Position numbers and translations under genes: made by a program. From Strix aluco (taxonomy: Eukaryota; Chordata; Aves; Strigiformes; Strigidae): a DNA stretch of 64,000 nucleotides. A model generated the notes under the pieces. The model saw only the letters and a list, made by a program, of their open reading frames with translations, was not told the DNA's origin and searched no databases. The DNA is taken from positions 62,384,984 through 62,448,983 of the forward strand of contig NC_133933.1 in assembly GCF_031877795.1 (NCBI RefSeq). Direction: 5' to 3'. This document shows positions 1 to 11,300 of this stretch, one piece after another (position 1 is the first letter of the stretch; each line of letters starts with the position of its first letter).

Positions 1-1687
1 TTGCTGAGGAACTTCCCTCTAACCTGAAAAAACTAAAACCAACACACACACACCCCACCGCACCCCCAGTTTTAGGAAGTGCAGTGCTCTGGATTGAGTT
101 ACTGCAAAACCGAGTTTTAATGTTGTGCATCTTTTCCTGAACAATTAAAATGCAACTGGTGTAAGAGCTGCTGTGTTGTGTTTTGCTGGGCATGAGAAAG
201 TGGAAAGGGCAGGGCATGGTCCAAATCTATATCACAGGGACTGATAAATCAACTACCTAAGCGCTGAACCTTCATCTTGTTGGCATATCAGAAGGAGGGG
301 CAGAAATTGTGTGGAAGATCTAAGGCATCAGAAGTGGTGATTAAAGCAATCTTATTTATTGTTTTAGTTTTATATTTCAAAGCTTTTTCTTTACCCTTTT
401 CTGCTTTATGAGTTGGCACAATGGATGAAATTCTGTTGCTATTGAAATTAGTGGGAAGTTTGCCATCAGCTTTAATGGGACCAAGATTTCACCCACGGTG
501 TTTTAAGATGGTTTGAGTGTTTATACAGCATGTATGTATTTTATGATTCATTGGTTTGTAGGTAATAGTAAAAGTGTTAGGTATCTTTTTCAGTTACCTG
601 AAGAAAATTATACTTATCTTTACAGTGGGAATTTTCACCTAGTTACTGCAAATTTTGTATTGATTTTCTCAAAACTTCCTTTTTTATGTCTACAGGAAAA
701 GGCGTTTTTACTTGCAGACTTGACTTTCACTTAAGACAAAAATTAACAATATCTTTTGACTTTTAAGTTATACAGTAGTAAACGAATCTTATATTTCTTT
801 GCTGCTTAGCTGATAGGCTTTAGGCATTTCACCAGCTGTGTGACCTCAATGTACTTAATGGTAGAACTGCACATGAAATCTTTTGAGGACAAGACTTCTG
901 TCTCAAAAAACCCAAAAAAGTGTCATAGAATGACATGGATGTTCTCCTGATTGCTGTCTTGAAACAGCCCTACTAATTCCTCTAGTGGGTAAGGGAAAAA
1001 ATGGCAAGAAATAATTACAGTTAATGTGTGTGTCAGTGTAATCTGCTTGTGTAGACCTCTGTGTATTCAAATTCATGTAGAATACTTCTGCTCTTTTTTC
1101 CTAGAAAATAATAGTATAAAGATGTCTCATATTGATTCTTAGCCTAGGACACTGATGTCAGATACGTTGTTTTTTAATATATTGTATACATATCTGCATA
1201 TGTGACTTTTGTATACTTTAATTTCCTTTAAAAGGCTGTATGAAGAGTGAGTGGGAATAGTAGAATATTGAGCAATAATGAGATGGTAGTCTGAGAGATT
1301 TCTTCATTTTCTGGCTATTTTTAACTGGTAAAATTTACTTAGATGAAAAGCAGGTCTCTGTACTGTGTGTTCAGTTAAACCCTCATGAGCTATATCCTAG
1401 CATTCCTTAATGAAATCCATGTTAAAATGTTATTGAGTTCATCTGGCTTCCAGGATGTGGTCTTCTGTTGCACATTGGCAAACCTGACTGAAACACTATT
1501 ATTTCTTTACATCTGTTGATATCTTGCTGTAACCTGAGTTAAGTGCTCTTGAGGGCAGGGACTGAATTTTTACTCCATCCACCACCTGATGCAGTAGAAG
1601 CTTATGTGAAGGGAATGCATGCTTTTGAGCATTAGAGCAGAATAACATGTGCTAATGGGATAGTATCTGAATGGAACTGGGGGTAGT
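1..1687. other. Non-coding stretch, no gene seen
   Basis: AT-rich sequence with stop codons in all frames and no reading frame longer than about 73 codons. It opens with a short CA/C-rich low-complexity patch at about 44-68. I see no splice-flanked conserved coding segment, RNA gene or recognisable repeat. It is probably intergenic or intronic DNA upstream of TIAM2. Confidence 0.7.
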
Positions 1688-2024
1688 TCATAGAATCACA
1701 GAATGATAGGATGATTTGGGTCAGAAGGGACCTCTAAAGGTCAACTAGTCCAACCCCCCCCTGCAGTGGGCAGGGGCACCTTCAACTAGGTCAGGTTTTT
1801 CAGAACCCCATTGAACTTGACTTTGAATGTTTCCAGGGATGGGGCATCTACCACCTCTCTGGGCAACCTGTTCCAGAGTGTCACCACCCTCATTGTAAGA
1901 AATTTCATCCTATATCTAATCTGAATCTACTGTTCTTTAGTTTAAAATCATTACCCATTGTCCTAGGCCCTACAGGCCTGACTAAAAAGTCTATTCCCAC
2001 CTTTCTTGTAAGCCCCCTTTCATG
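1688..2024 (-). mobile_element. CR1 LINE, 3'-terminal fragment
   Basis: The segment opens with the reverse complement of the CR1 3' end (CATAGAATCACAGAATGAT at 1690), followed by the reverse complement of the usual GGTCCCTTCTGACCCA stretch and of the non-coding 3' region. Its 3' end is therefore at the low coordinate and the element lies on the minus strand. It is about 335 bp long, a typical 5'-truncated avian CR1 copy with no coding capacity. The left edge is clear. The right edge is approximate and set where similarity to other CR1 copies fades. Confidence 0.9.
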
Positions 2025-2555
2025 AGGGAGACAGACAGGAGAAGATTAGAAAGTTCTGACATGAGACTTACTGTGACTTTTTTCCATGTGGCCTTCTTTT
2101 CCCCAGCCATTACTAGGGCATTCACCCCACATCTTCAGCTTACTTGTTTTCACAGCCACTGCAGCTTCCCCCAATCTGTCCATAGCTACTGTAGATGAAC
2201 CATGACAGTACTGAACAGTTAATACCCAATAAAGCATATTTTCAGGTGGCAAATAACTAACTATTCCATAGCTTGTTGCCTTGTTTATCCTTTTCTCCTC
2301 TCAAGACTCAGAAATCATTCTGGGAGAGGGAAGCCTTTTTGGTGCTTGTTCATTCCTTGCGTCAGCAGCATCTGGGTTGTTTCAGGAGCTCAGCAGATTT
2401 CTATGCTAGGGTTTAGGAAATGATTGTAAGATGTCTGTGTTGGTTTATTTCCTGTGTGTCATTTCCTGTGATATTTTTACAGAATAGCTCTTTCTGTTAC
2501 ACAGACATAAATCACCTGCGCTATAACGCTGCCACAGAAAATGGAGCAGTAGGTT

Positions 2556-2574
2556 ACACACACACACACACACA
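2556..2574. repeat. (AC)n microsatellite
   Basis: Uninterrupted AC dinucleotide run of about 9.5 units between GGTT and AATGACA. It is a simple repeat, probably length-polymorphic, with no sign of function. Confidence 0.95.
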
Positions 2575-3220
2575 ATGACACTGTAGTGCTGTCTACTAAT
2601 GCTATTAAATATACTTAATATAGTGGTAGATTTCTGGAAAATCAAGAGTGAATTCCTGTGGGAGTAACTAAATAAATTTATGGATATTTGTGTCTCATTT
2701 TGTGATAAGTCTAAATGTATTTCTGTCTTCTGAAATGCTTTTGGAACAAGTTGAATTTTTAGCTAATGTACATATCCTCTAGCTTTTACAGGCTGTAATT
2801 TCTTTAGTGTTGTCTTTGTTCTCCCCAGATATTTTTCATTTCTTCTTAAAATAATGTGAATTTAGATCAAAGTATTAGCAAATAGCACAGGATTGGCCGT
2901 ATACCCAGAGTCTCAAAATCAGTATTTATCCAGACTATATATAGCTGATTGATTAAAGTGGTTTCAGGTTTTGTGCAAGTCAAGAAGCTATTTATTTGTG
3001 TTGGAATAAAAGCCATAGTGTTGAACAAAGTTTTGATTATTCACAGAAGTTGGAAATGAAAAGATATATGATTTCCAAGGCTTTTGTAGAATCAGTAAAG
3101 GAAGATTTATAGTAAAATCTAGGAGATGAAGGGTGGGTTTCCTAAGTTCTTTGGAATTCATGGGGAAAAACACAGAGAATGAAGTTGACATTTGACAATT
3201 TTTTGAGATTAATATATTGC

Positions 3221-3285
3221 AAGGCCAGAAGTAGTCACTGTGATCATCTAGTTTGATTTCCTGAATAACACAGGTTGCGTGACCA
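3221..3285 (-). mobile_element. Ancient CR1-type LINE tail, strongly diverged
   Basis: The string AAGGCCAGAAGTAGTCACTG, then TGATCATCTAGTTTGATTTC and CTGAATAACACAGG, matches the wording of the reverse-complemented 3' end of old CR1 subfamilies seen across turtles, crocodilians and birds (AGGCCAGAAGGGACC, GATCATCTAGTCTGACC, CCTG-ATAACACAGG). Orientation is minus by that comparison. Only about 65 bp remain recognisable. The assignment rests on remembered consensus wording, not an alignment. Confidence 0.65.
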
Positions 3286-4182
3286 CAATTTTTTTCTTTC
3301 TAAAGAAACATTAGTTCATATATTTTTGCTTTAAAAAAATAAAATAGGCTGCAATCCTTGATAAACTGCTTCTCAATTACTGTTTTTCTGTAATTCTCCC
3401 CAGACCTTGCTTTGCTTCTGCTGCTGCTGGTCACTGCTGAAGCCTGGTTCTCCTGTGGGGATCTGTAAGCCTAACCATCGGCCTTCCAGGTTCTTGCAGA
3501 ATGTGATGAAATAAGCAATATGTGATGCTTTACCAGCTGCTGCTTTTCTGCATGTATTTTGACAGAAATGTACAATGTGAAATCCTTTCCTGCTGAATTA
3601 AGTGTGCAGCCTATAGGAGAAGATGCAGCAGTTGAGCTTGGGGTAGCTGAGCCCCATCCATCCCTTGGCCACTATTCTTCCTGGAGAAGCCCTCTTGTTC
3701 GTAAGCCCCTCCCTGTCTTACCCCCTCTTCCCCCACCACCCTCCACTGGGGATAACAATGCCACTTCAGCACAGCACTTCTGGATTTGTAAATGAAAAGC
3801 CCCATTGATAATATGCCTTGTGTAATTGTTTGAACATGCTTTGCCAGGCAGTAGCAGGTGGCATTCAGCAGTAAACAGCCTGATTTTTTAACTAGTTACG
3901 ATAGCGGAAAATTGTAATAATTTCCCTAGACAAAGTCTTGGCATCACTGAACACTCTGAGATTTTACCATCAATGAGACCTGGGTCAGCATTCAGTCCAC
4001 TGCTGGTTTGTGATTTCTCCCCTTGCCCTTGGCAACCTTGAGGAAGATTTGCCCTACTGGGACGGAGGTGGCAATCTGATTGTAGTGCTGAGCATTGCCT
4101 CCTGCGACAAACAGTTATGGTTATTGACAGTCCTGGTCAGAACCATGTCATTAGTTAAAATGTTGTGAAATTTTAAAACTAA

Positions 4183-4246
4183 GGATTTACAACTGAAAGG
4201 ATTTACAACTGAAAGGATTTACAACTGAAAGGATTTACAACTGAAA
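4183..4246. repeat. Tandem repeat, 4 copies of a 16-bp unit
   Basis: Four head-to-tail copies of the unit GGATTTACAACTGAAA begin at 4183, 4199, 4215 and 4231 with no mismatch. The array ends exactly where CR1 similarity begins (GCATTCTCCTGG). The lack of divergence between units suggests recent expansion. It may be a minisatellite seeded at the CR1 integration junction. Confidence 0.95.
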
Positions 4247-5366
4247 GCATTCTCCTGGCGAAACTGGCTGCTCGAGGCTTAGATGATCGCACGCTTTGCT
4301 GGGTAAAAAACTGGCTGGATGGCCGGGCCAAAAGAGTTGTGGTGAACGGAGTTAAATCCGGTTGGTGGCCGGTCACGAGTGGTGTCCCCCAGGGCTCGAT
4401 TTTGGGGCCACTCCTGTTTAACATCTTTATTGATGATCTAGACGAGGGGATCAAGTGCACCGTCAGTAAGTTTGCAGACGACACCAAGTTGGGTGGGAGT
4501 GTTGATCTGCTCGAGGGTAGGGAGGCTCTGCAGAGAGACCTGGACAGGCTGGAGTGATGGGCTAAGGCCAACGGTAGGAGTTTCAATAAGGCCAAATGCC
4601 GGGTGCTGCACTTGGGCCACAACAACCCCCAGCAGTGCTACAGGCTTGGGGAGGAGTGGCTGGAGAGCTGCCAGTCAGAGGGACCTGGGGGTGTTGGTTG
4701 ACAGCCGGCTGAACATGAGCCAGCAGTGTGCCCAGGTGGCCAAGAAGGCCAATGGCATCCTGGCTTGCATCAGAAATAGCGTGGCCAGCAGGGACAGGGA
4801 AGTGATCTTACCCCTGGACTCGGCACTGGTGAGGCCGCACCTCGATTACTGTGTTCAGTTTTGGGCCCCTCACTACAAAAAGGACATTGAATTACTCGAG
4901 CGTGTCCAAAGAAGGGCAACAAAGCTGGTGAAGGGTCTGGAGCACATGTCGTACGAGGAGCGGCTGAGGGAACTGGGGTTGTTTAGTCTGGAGAAGAGGA
5001 GGCTGAGGGGAGACCTTATTGCTCTCTACAACTACCTGAAAGGAGGTTGCAGAGAGCTGGGGATGAGCCTCTTTCACCAAATAACAAGCGATAGGACAAG
5101 AGGGAATGGCCTCAAGTTGCACCAGGGAAGGTTTAGACTAGATGTCAGGAAGTATTTCTTTACAGAACAGGTTATTAGGCAGTGGAATGGATTGCCCAGG
5201 GCAGTGGTGGAGTCCCCATCCCTGGAGGTGTTTAAGAGTAGAATCGACATAGCGCTGAGAGATATGGTGTAGGTGGGAACTGTCAGTGTTAGGTTAATGG
5301 TTGGACTAGATGATCTTCAAGGTCCTTTCCAACCTAGATGATTCTGTGATTCTGTGTTTCTGTGAT
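4246..5366 (+). mobile_element. CR1 LINE, 5'-truncated, RT part of ORF2 to 3' end
   Basis: A plus-strand CR1 copy of about 1.1 kb. It starts inside the reverse-transcriptase region just after the motif A segment. It runs through RT motif B (Pro-Gln-Gly-Ser at about 4390) and motif C (Phe-Ala-Asp-Asp, 4471-4482), then the C-terminal CR1 region, and ends in the characteristic octamer tail (ATTCTGTG units at about 5340-5366). The 5' truncation is typical of LINE integration. It abuts a four-copy 16-bp tandem array. The element cannot encode a working protein: motif A and the endonuclease are absent and the frame is broken. Confidence 0.95.
4339..5272 (+). pseudogene. Broken CR1 ORF2 (reverse transcriptase fragment)
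   Basis: Decayed coding remnant of the CR1 polyprotein. The RT frame is open from about 4339 to a TGA stop at 4555-4557, where related copies have an arginine CGA codon, so this looks like CpG decay (Leu-Glu-Arg-Trp changed to Leu-Glu-stop). A small indel near 4670-4680 shifts the frame. From about Arg-Asp-Leu-Gly-Val onward the second frame is open to the stop at 5270-5272, covering the typical CR1 C-terminal region (Tyr-Glu-Glu-Arg-Leu-Arg-Glu-Leu, then Gln-Trp-Asn-Gly-Leu-Pro). Metal-binding Asp-Asp of motif C is retained, but motif A is missing. Confidence 0.9.
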
Positions 5367-8300
5367 TTGGAAACCTTAGTTACAGAGTCACTGCTTCTGT
5401 CTAGGCTGTGAAAGAAAAGAGCAAGTGTTACACTGTGAAGTGGTAGCTTAGTTTTTGGCTAAAAAGTAGCAAAATACTCTGTATGTCATACAGAAAACCA
5501 ACTTTGTAATGAAGATCAGGTTTTTTTAGGAAAAAAAAAGTGCAAAGCTGTACTGTCAGCTAGTGGATTTTTTTTTCCAAACACTTCTGCAAGAAGCATA
5601 TGGAAAATTTATGCTATGATTTTTCCCAAAATGTAGTCTAAATCTGAAAGAGCTATTTTAAAGCAAATTCAGTATTAAAAAGTTTCAAAGCCATTAGTTG
5701 TAAACTGTGCATTATTTATTTGGACATAATTGCTTTTGCCTATTTCCTGTAAAAATGGATCCAACCTGCTGACACTTGCAACAACCATTTTTTGTTTCAT
5801 TTTGGCACGGTCAGTTACTGGAGGCTTTTAGCACCATTGTAAGGGATAATACGTCATTTCCCTCCCACGTTGCCTTTTTTTTCTGGCTAATTTGTCTATA
5901 TATGTAATCTTCCTAAAGTGGATTGGTCTTAGATGTCCCTATACTTAGAAAGCTTTCCCTGACATCTATACAATGGCTTCCTCACTGAAAATCAAGCTGA
6001 TTTATTTCTCATCTATTCTTGATGAGGCTGGCCAACAACTGATCCCAAATCTCTTTATAACAGCCTTTTATATACTGAAAGAATATTCTGCTTTCCATTT
6101 TTTATTCTTTTTTCTGAAGAGGTTTGTCCTTCCTTCTTCATTTGTTCAAACTGCCTTTCTTTTAAGTAAATGAACAAAGTAGTTCTCTATAACAACATTA
6201 ATGATAGAATTATTCTTTAATCATTTAAGAAATCAAAGAATATATTTTGTTTAAAAAATTTCCGACTCATATTGTTTTGTGCCTATATCTTTTTAGTCTT
6301 AGTGTCATTCCTACTTCCTTCATGCACACCTGAAAAAAAAAATGTACACTGAAATAAATAAATAAAAGCAGCAACACAAATATTATGATTTGCATGAGGA
6401 GAAGAAATGTAAATTAATTTCCGTTTATTTAAGGAAATTGTTTGAGCTACTCTCAAAGCTCATCACTTTTTTTTCTATCTGTTGTCATCATGATGTTTTA
6501 TTCTGTGACATATTTGTAAGGTGTGCTTTTTGGTCAAATGGAAAAATGTGGACTTCGTATTGGTTCTCAATTGCACCAGTGTGAAAGATACAGGATGGAG
6601 CTGTTGTTTTGGTAAAGATCAAGAACGTGTCACATGTTCAGCGAAGTTTATCGCCTAAATTCAGCAATGTAATGTGCAAATACACAGTATGGATATTGCT
6701 AGCTTAAGAAAGGAAGGTGGTAGATGGATATAATTACAAAATGTTATGATGCATTTATCTGTTTAATTGGATGATGGGGCTTGTACCTGACTTCTGTACC
6801 TGTACCTGTACCTGTACCTGACTTCTACAAATCAAATCTCTCTCCTTGCACTTTTGAGAAGGAGAACTGGGGTCTCGGACCTTGTGCTGCTGTAGAGTTC
6901 CTACATGAAAATGCATTCAGATGTTTTTGGTAAGATAATAGAGCATTTGGAGATGGGCTGTGCAGTATTGGGCACATCAGGGAGCAGCAGTGGTCTGGGG
7001 TGGGGTTTCTGTTGGCAGCTGCAGCCAATACTGAGCTCTGTCTGGGTCACCAGAGAGCAGCCAGGAGCAGTTGGAGCAGCTGCAGGAAAGGGGGTCTGTC
7101 CTGGAGTTCCCCTATGATGCTGACACCCGCTGGAGAGCCCGTTGCAGGGGCTGAGCTGGTGGGAATATAACTCTCCCTGGAAGGCGGGGTGTCAAAATAC
7201 ATGAAGAGTTGTCTTTTGGTTAAGCCATTCTTACTGCCCTTAGAAAAGGGCCTGACGGCAGCCTTCTCCCAGGTTCAAGTCTCTGAAGCGGTCGGGGAAA
7301 GATCTGGTGCAAGGGGTGCAGGCAGGAAGGCGAGCAGGGCCGGGCAGGCAGCACCTTGCTCTCCACTCACCTGTATGCCGCACTTGCGTGATTGTTTGCA
7401 TCACCTCTGGAGTCCCTCTGCTCCTCTTGCCTAGTGGTTAGGATGCGTTTGTGCTTGTCCTTTCTATTTTCAGGGCAACAAAAAACTGGCAGTTCGGGTG
7501 TCACGGTGCATTTAGCCTCAGAGGCTATCCAGAGAGAGGGAGGCAGCTAGCTACAAATAACTTTGTTGCAGGGAAAAACTGATCTTGACTTATTGTCTGA
7601 TTTCAGTGCATCCATGCTCTCTCTGTGTAATAAATAGTTCATATTCACTGCTTCATTTTGTTTTCTTTACTAAGCTGTTATAGTGGAAGAAAAGATCTGT
7701 TCAAAGACTATTCAAAGCTAGTTTTGATGCCACAGCATAGACGGAATAAAGAAATACAACAGAAGTTGATGCTCCTGCTAGTTGGGGTGGGCAGAGGAAG
7801 TCCAAGGATATGAGTGGGAGAAGCCCATATAAACCCGCAGGATGACAGCACGGCCATCTGGCTGTCTTGCAGGCACCGGCTCAGATGTCCTCACTTCTCC
7901 TTGTATGAGAGATTTGTAGAAGGCAACTGTAGCAGAAAATGTTACCCATATCCTAAAGGCCAGGTTGCAACAGCCGAGTGATGCTGTGAGATAAGGGTGT
8001 GGGGAGAGTAAGGCGGTTGTGATGGCTGGGGCCGTGCAGCAGAGGAGCTCAGCCCCACTCACTGCAGATGCTCCTGGGCAGCTGGCTTGAAACCAGCACC
8101 CTCAGCGGAAAGCTGCTTGAGGTGAACCAAGCGGGCATGACCTGACCTGCCACGTTGCCTCGCATGGATAACTGGATGGGTTCTGGGGACTCATTCTTGG
8201 GCTGCAGTCAGAGTGGGAAGCAGGGACTGGAGGAGCAGGTAGGGTGGCTGGCAGGGGTCGGAGGGAGCAGCTGTGTGTCAAAGAAGAGGGACTTCTGCGG

Positions 8301-11300
8301 GTGGAGAGTGGGGATGGAGAATAGTTGTTCAGCAGATGAAATTTGCGGCGCTAATTTGAGAGTAAGGTAAGATGGGAAGAGGAGCTGATGGAGATGAATA
8401 GCTGGAAAACGTATCCGGGAAGCATGGGAAAGAAAATCAATACACGATCCAGTTTGTGTTTTATAATTACTTGGTGAGCAAAAAGGCAACTATGAGATTA
8501 GTCTCTGAATGAGAGAGAAAGCTTGCACATAATTTGGACAGATCAACGGCACCTCCTCATTGCTTAGGCTGTAACATACATGAATTACTACACGAGGCTA
8601 TGTCCATGATGATTCTTCTAGCTGGAGAAATTATTTGAATTTTCAACTAGGCTTCTCCTTAGAGAGGTAGCTTTTGTGTAATAATGCTCATATGTGCAGA
8701 TGTTTCTTATCTTCTTGAAAAAGGAAGTAGGAGAGTTATTTCAAGGCAGTCAGGATACCCTTATCTGGTACTCTCCTTTTTTCAATTACTGCAAGATGTG
8801 CAACTTGTCACAGAAGAGGAAATGCTTATTTCCAGGAAAAGTAGCAGTTGAAAGTGTCAATGAGTATGTTATTGGGGAAAAAAAACCACTGAAACAACCT
8901 TGTAGAGTAGCTTGTATCGTCTTTTCATAGCAAGAGAGGAGGCATGCATATGTTTTCTGTAAGATTACTCAGCAGAGAACAGCTAGTATGAGCATCCAGC
9001 TATCTCTGGCACTTACTTAAAAGGGGACAAATTTGTCTCCGAAATGTCTGGGTCATTCCACTAACTGTAGCAGAAACTTGGATTACTGATTACTTTACCA
9101 AGTTAGCTCAGATCAGAGAAGATGAATCCCACCCCCCTCTTCCCTCAGTGCTGGAGGTGCTCGGTGCAGACAAGCCGTTCCGTGGGTGTCTGGGCGGCGC
9201 TTTGGCAAGGTTTGGGCTGCGTGGCAGAGCCGCATGCCATCTCCAAGTAGGAGCAAATATTGGCTCTCGTGCACTGTTTCATTGCTGCACAGATGGAGTC
9301 AAAATGGCATTTCAGGCTGACTTCTTCATGGTTGTTTATGGCTTGTAGTGGTTTCAGGAAACGCTGCAGTATTAATGTTGCTGGGATTCTTGGATGGTGC
9401 CATTTCCGTCACTTGGGGAGCCATTGTTCTGGTGTGCGAGGGACTGCAGAGCATTTGTCTGACACAGAAACAGCACACAAACATTTGTGCTAAGACATAC
9501 TGCCTTTTTTTTTTTTTTTAATTCTAATTTTTAATTTTCTTATGACATTTTTGCTTTGTGATCTATCACTCTGTACTTCCTACAGGTCTTAACCAGTAGT
9601 TTAATCAAAACCTTTGGTTAACACAGATACTTTTTTTTTTTTCTTTATGTAAGAAAAGTTTGAAAATTTCCAAGGTGGTGTTTTCCAAGGAGTTGTTTTC
9701 ACAGACCACAGCAGCTTGTTGACATGTTAGCAACAAACGTAAACCTACACAGTGGTGAGAGGGATGATTAGAAACTGATCCAGGAGGTTCATACATTTGT
9801 AGTGGATTCAGAAGAGGAAATCTCTCCCTTTTTCAGATGCAGAAAACTCATCTAGTATTACTGTGCACTGCCTTTATGCAAGTTATTCTCAGACTAATAC
9901 AATTATCAGCATTCACAGTGATAGCAAAAAACCTTCCGCCAACATTCCTGTGAAGCTGTGAATCACACTTCTGTTGAGATGCCTCTTGATAGACTGCATG
10001 AACAATGGTAGTTAGAGATATTTATGATGAGTTATAGTATAAATATGAACAGTGTGAATTATAATATGAATTATCTTTGATTTGCAGAATATGTTACATC
10101 TATTGAGCTAATGCTCATAAAGATGGGGTTACCTGCTGTATTTACAAAGAAATGGTCTTGTCCAGTTATGTGGCTGGCCTTGTTAGACCTGCTTGTTAAT
10201 CAAACAGTCTTAACAACCCCTTCCAGATAGGTTAAGTAATACTCTTTTCAGTTTGCTGTTGTGGAAGCTAAATGTGATCAAAGGTGTGAACCACTGGTAT
10301 TGAATCTGGTATTTGAAGCTGGGAGCTGCTTCCTGCACGGGTAGTCTTTTGAGCAAGTCTTTATTGTTCGGTGTGTGTGTTCCATTTTTGTAACTGTGGT
10401 TTCTCAAATCATGGTTCATTAAAGTGAAATTAATCTAAAAACAGGATTTAGGTAGATGTTATGTAGGTGTTGAAGGATACTGTAAGGCCTGAAATCTTCT
10501 CATTCGCTTATTCAACACGGAAGTTGTTGTGTTGGAAGGCACTCTCTGCTGCCTGTTATGGCTGCGTACTTGAGTGGGCGTGCAGGAACTGGATGTTTCT
10601 TCAGGTTTATTTTGAAACTTTGACAAGGACATCAGGAGTCTGAATAGATGCTCTTGCCTTACAGCTTTCTTCTGTGAAATACTGATCAAAGCAATAGCTT
10701 TAACTGTTGTAGGACGTACTTGCCTCTCTCTCCTTACCTCATAAGATCCTAGAGAAGGATTAAATGATGTGGTTATGGTGCTCAGAAGCACAATATTTGT
10801 TGGTATGGGCAGTGAGTCTCCAGCTCTTGTTTTTCAGAGTAGCTTGTTTCCAGGGCAGCTCCCAGGGCATTTTTGTGCAGCTTGGAGGGAGCCCAGGGTG
10901 GGCTGCTGAGTCACTCCCAGGGTGCAGAAGTGCAGGGGAGGTAGTGGGGTGCAGAGGAGCAGTCCTGGCCATGGCACAATCTTACAGACTTCTCCCTTGC
11001 ATTTTGCTGCAGTCAGGAGTTGGACATCTGCTACTGTGGCTGTGTTGCTTTTAGGCCCAGCCTGGGGAGGTCTGCACCACAGTGACAGCTTCTGCTTTCC
11101 TTTCCCAAAGCCGCTTTAGGGTTTGTATGTTCATATAAAAGTGGTCATGGCCGTACCTGGTGTTCAGCTGGTGGCCAGCCTTGGCTCTGAGGTTACTTGC
11201 CTGCATGTGGCTTGCTTGTGTAGTTGTTTGTGCCCAGGATTGGCGTGGACTGGCTTCTGTACATTGGGAACCATGCTCCTCCTGCTGTGAGGCTGCTCAG

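Larger units (their letters stand above)
2025..4182. other. Non-coding stretch between two CR1 copies
   Basis: No gene recognised. It contains an AC dinucleotide run (2556-2574) and an ancient CR1 tail (3221-3285), listed separately. A proline-rich 78-codon frame at 3559-3795 was considered and rejected. The rest is AT-rich single-copy-like DNA. Confidence 0.6.

Noticed and set aside
3559..3795. 78-codon proline-rich frame, preceded by an acceptor-like TTTTGACAG
   Set aside because: It is not recognisable as any family member, has a low-complexity proline run, no convincing donor, and an overlapping frame of similar size on the other strand.
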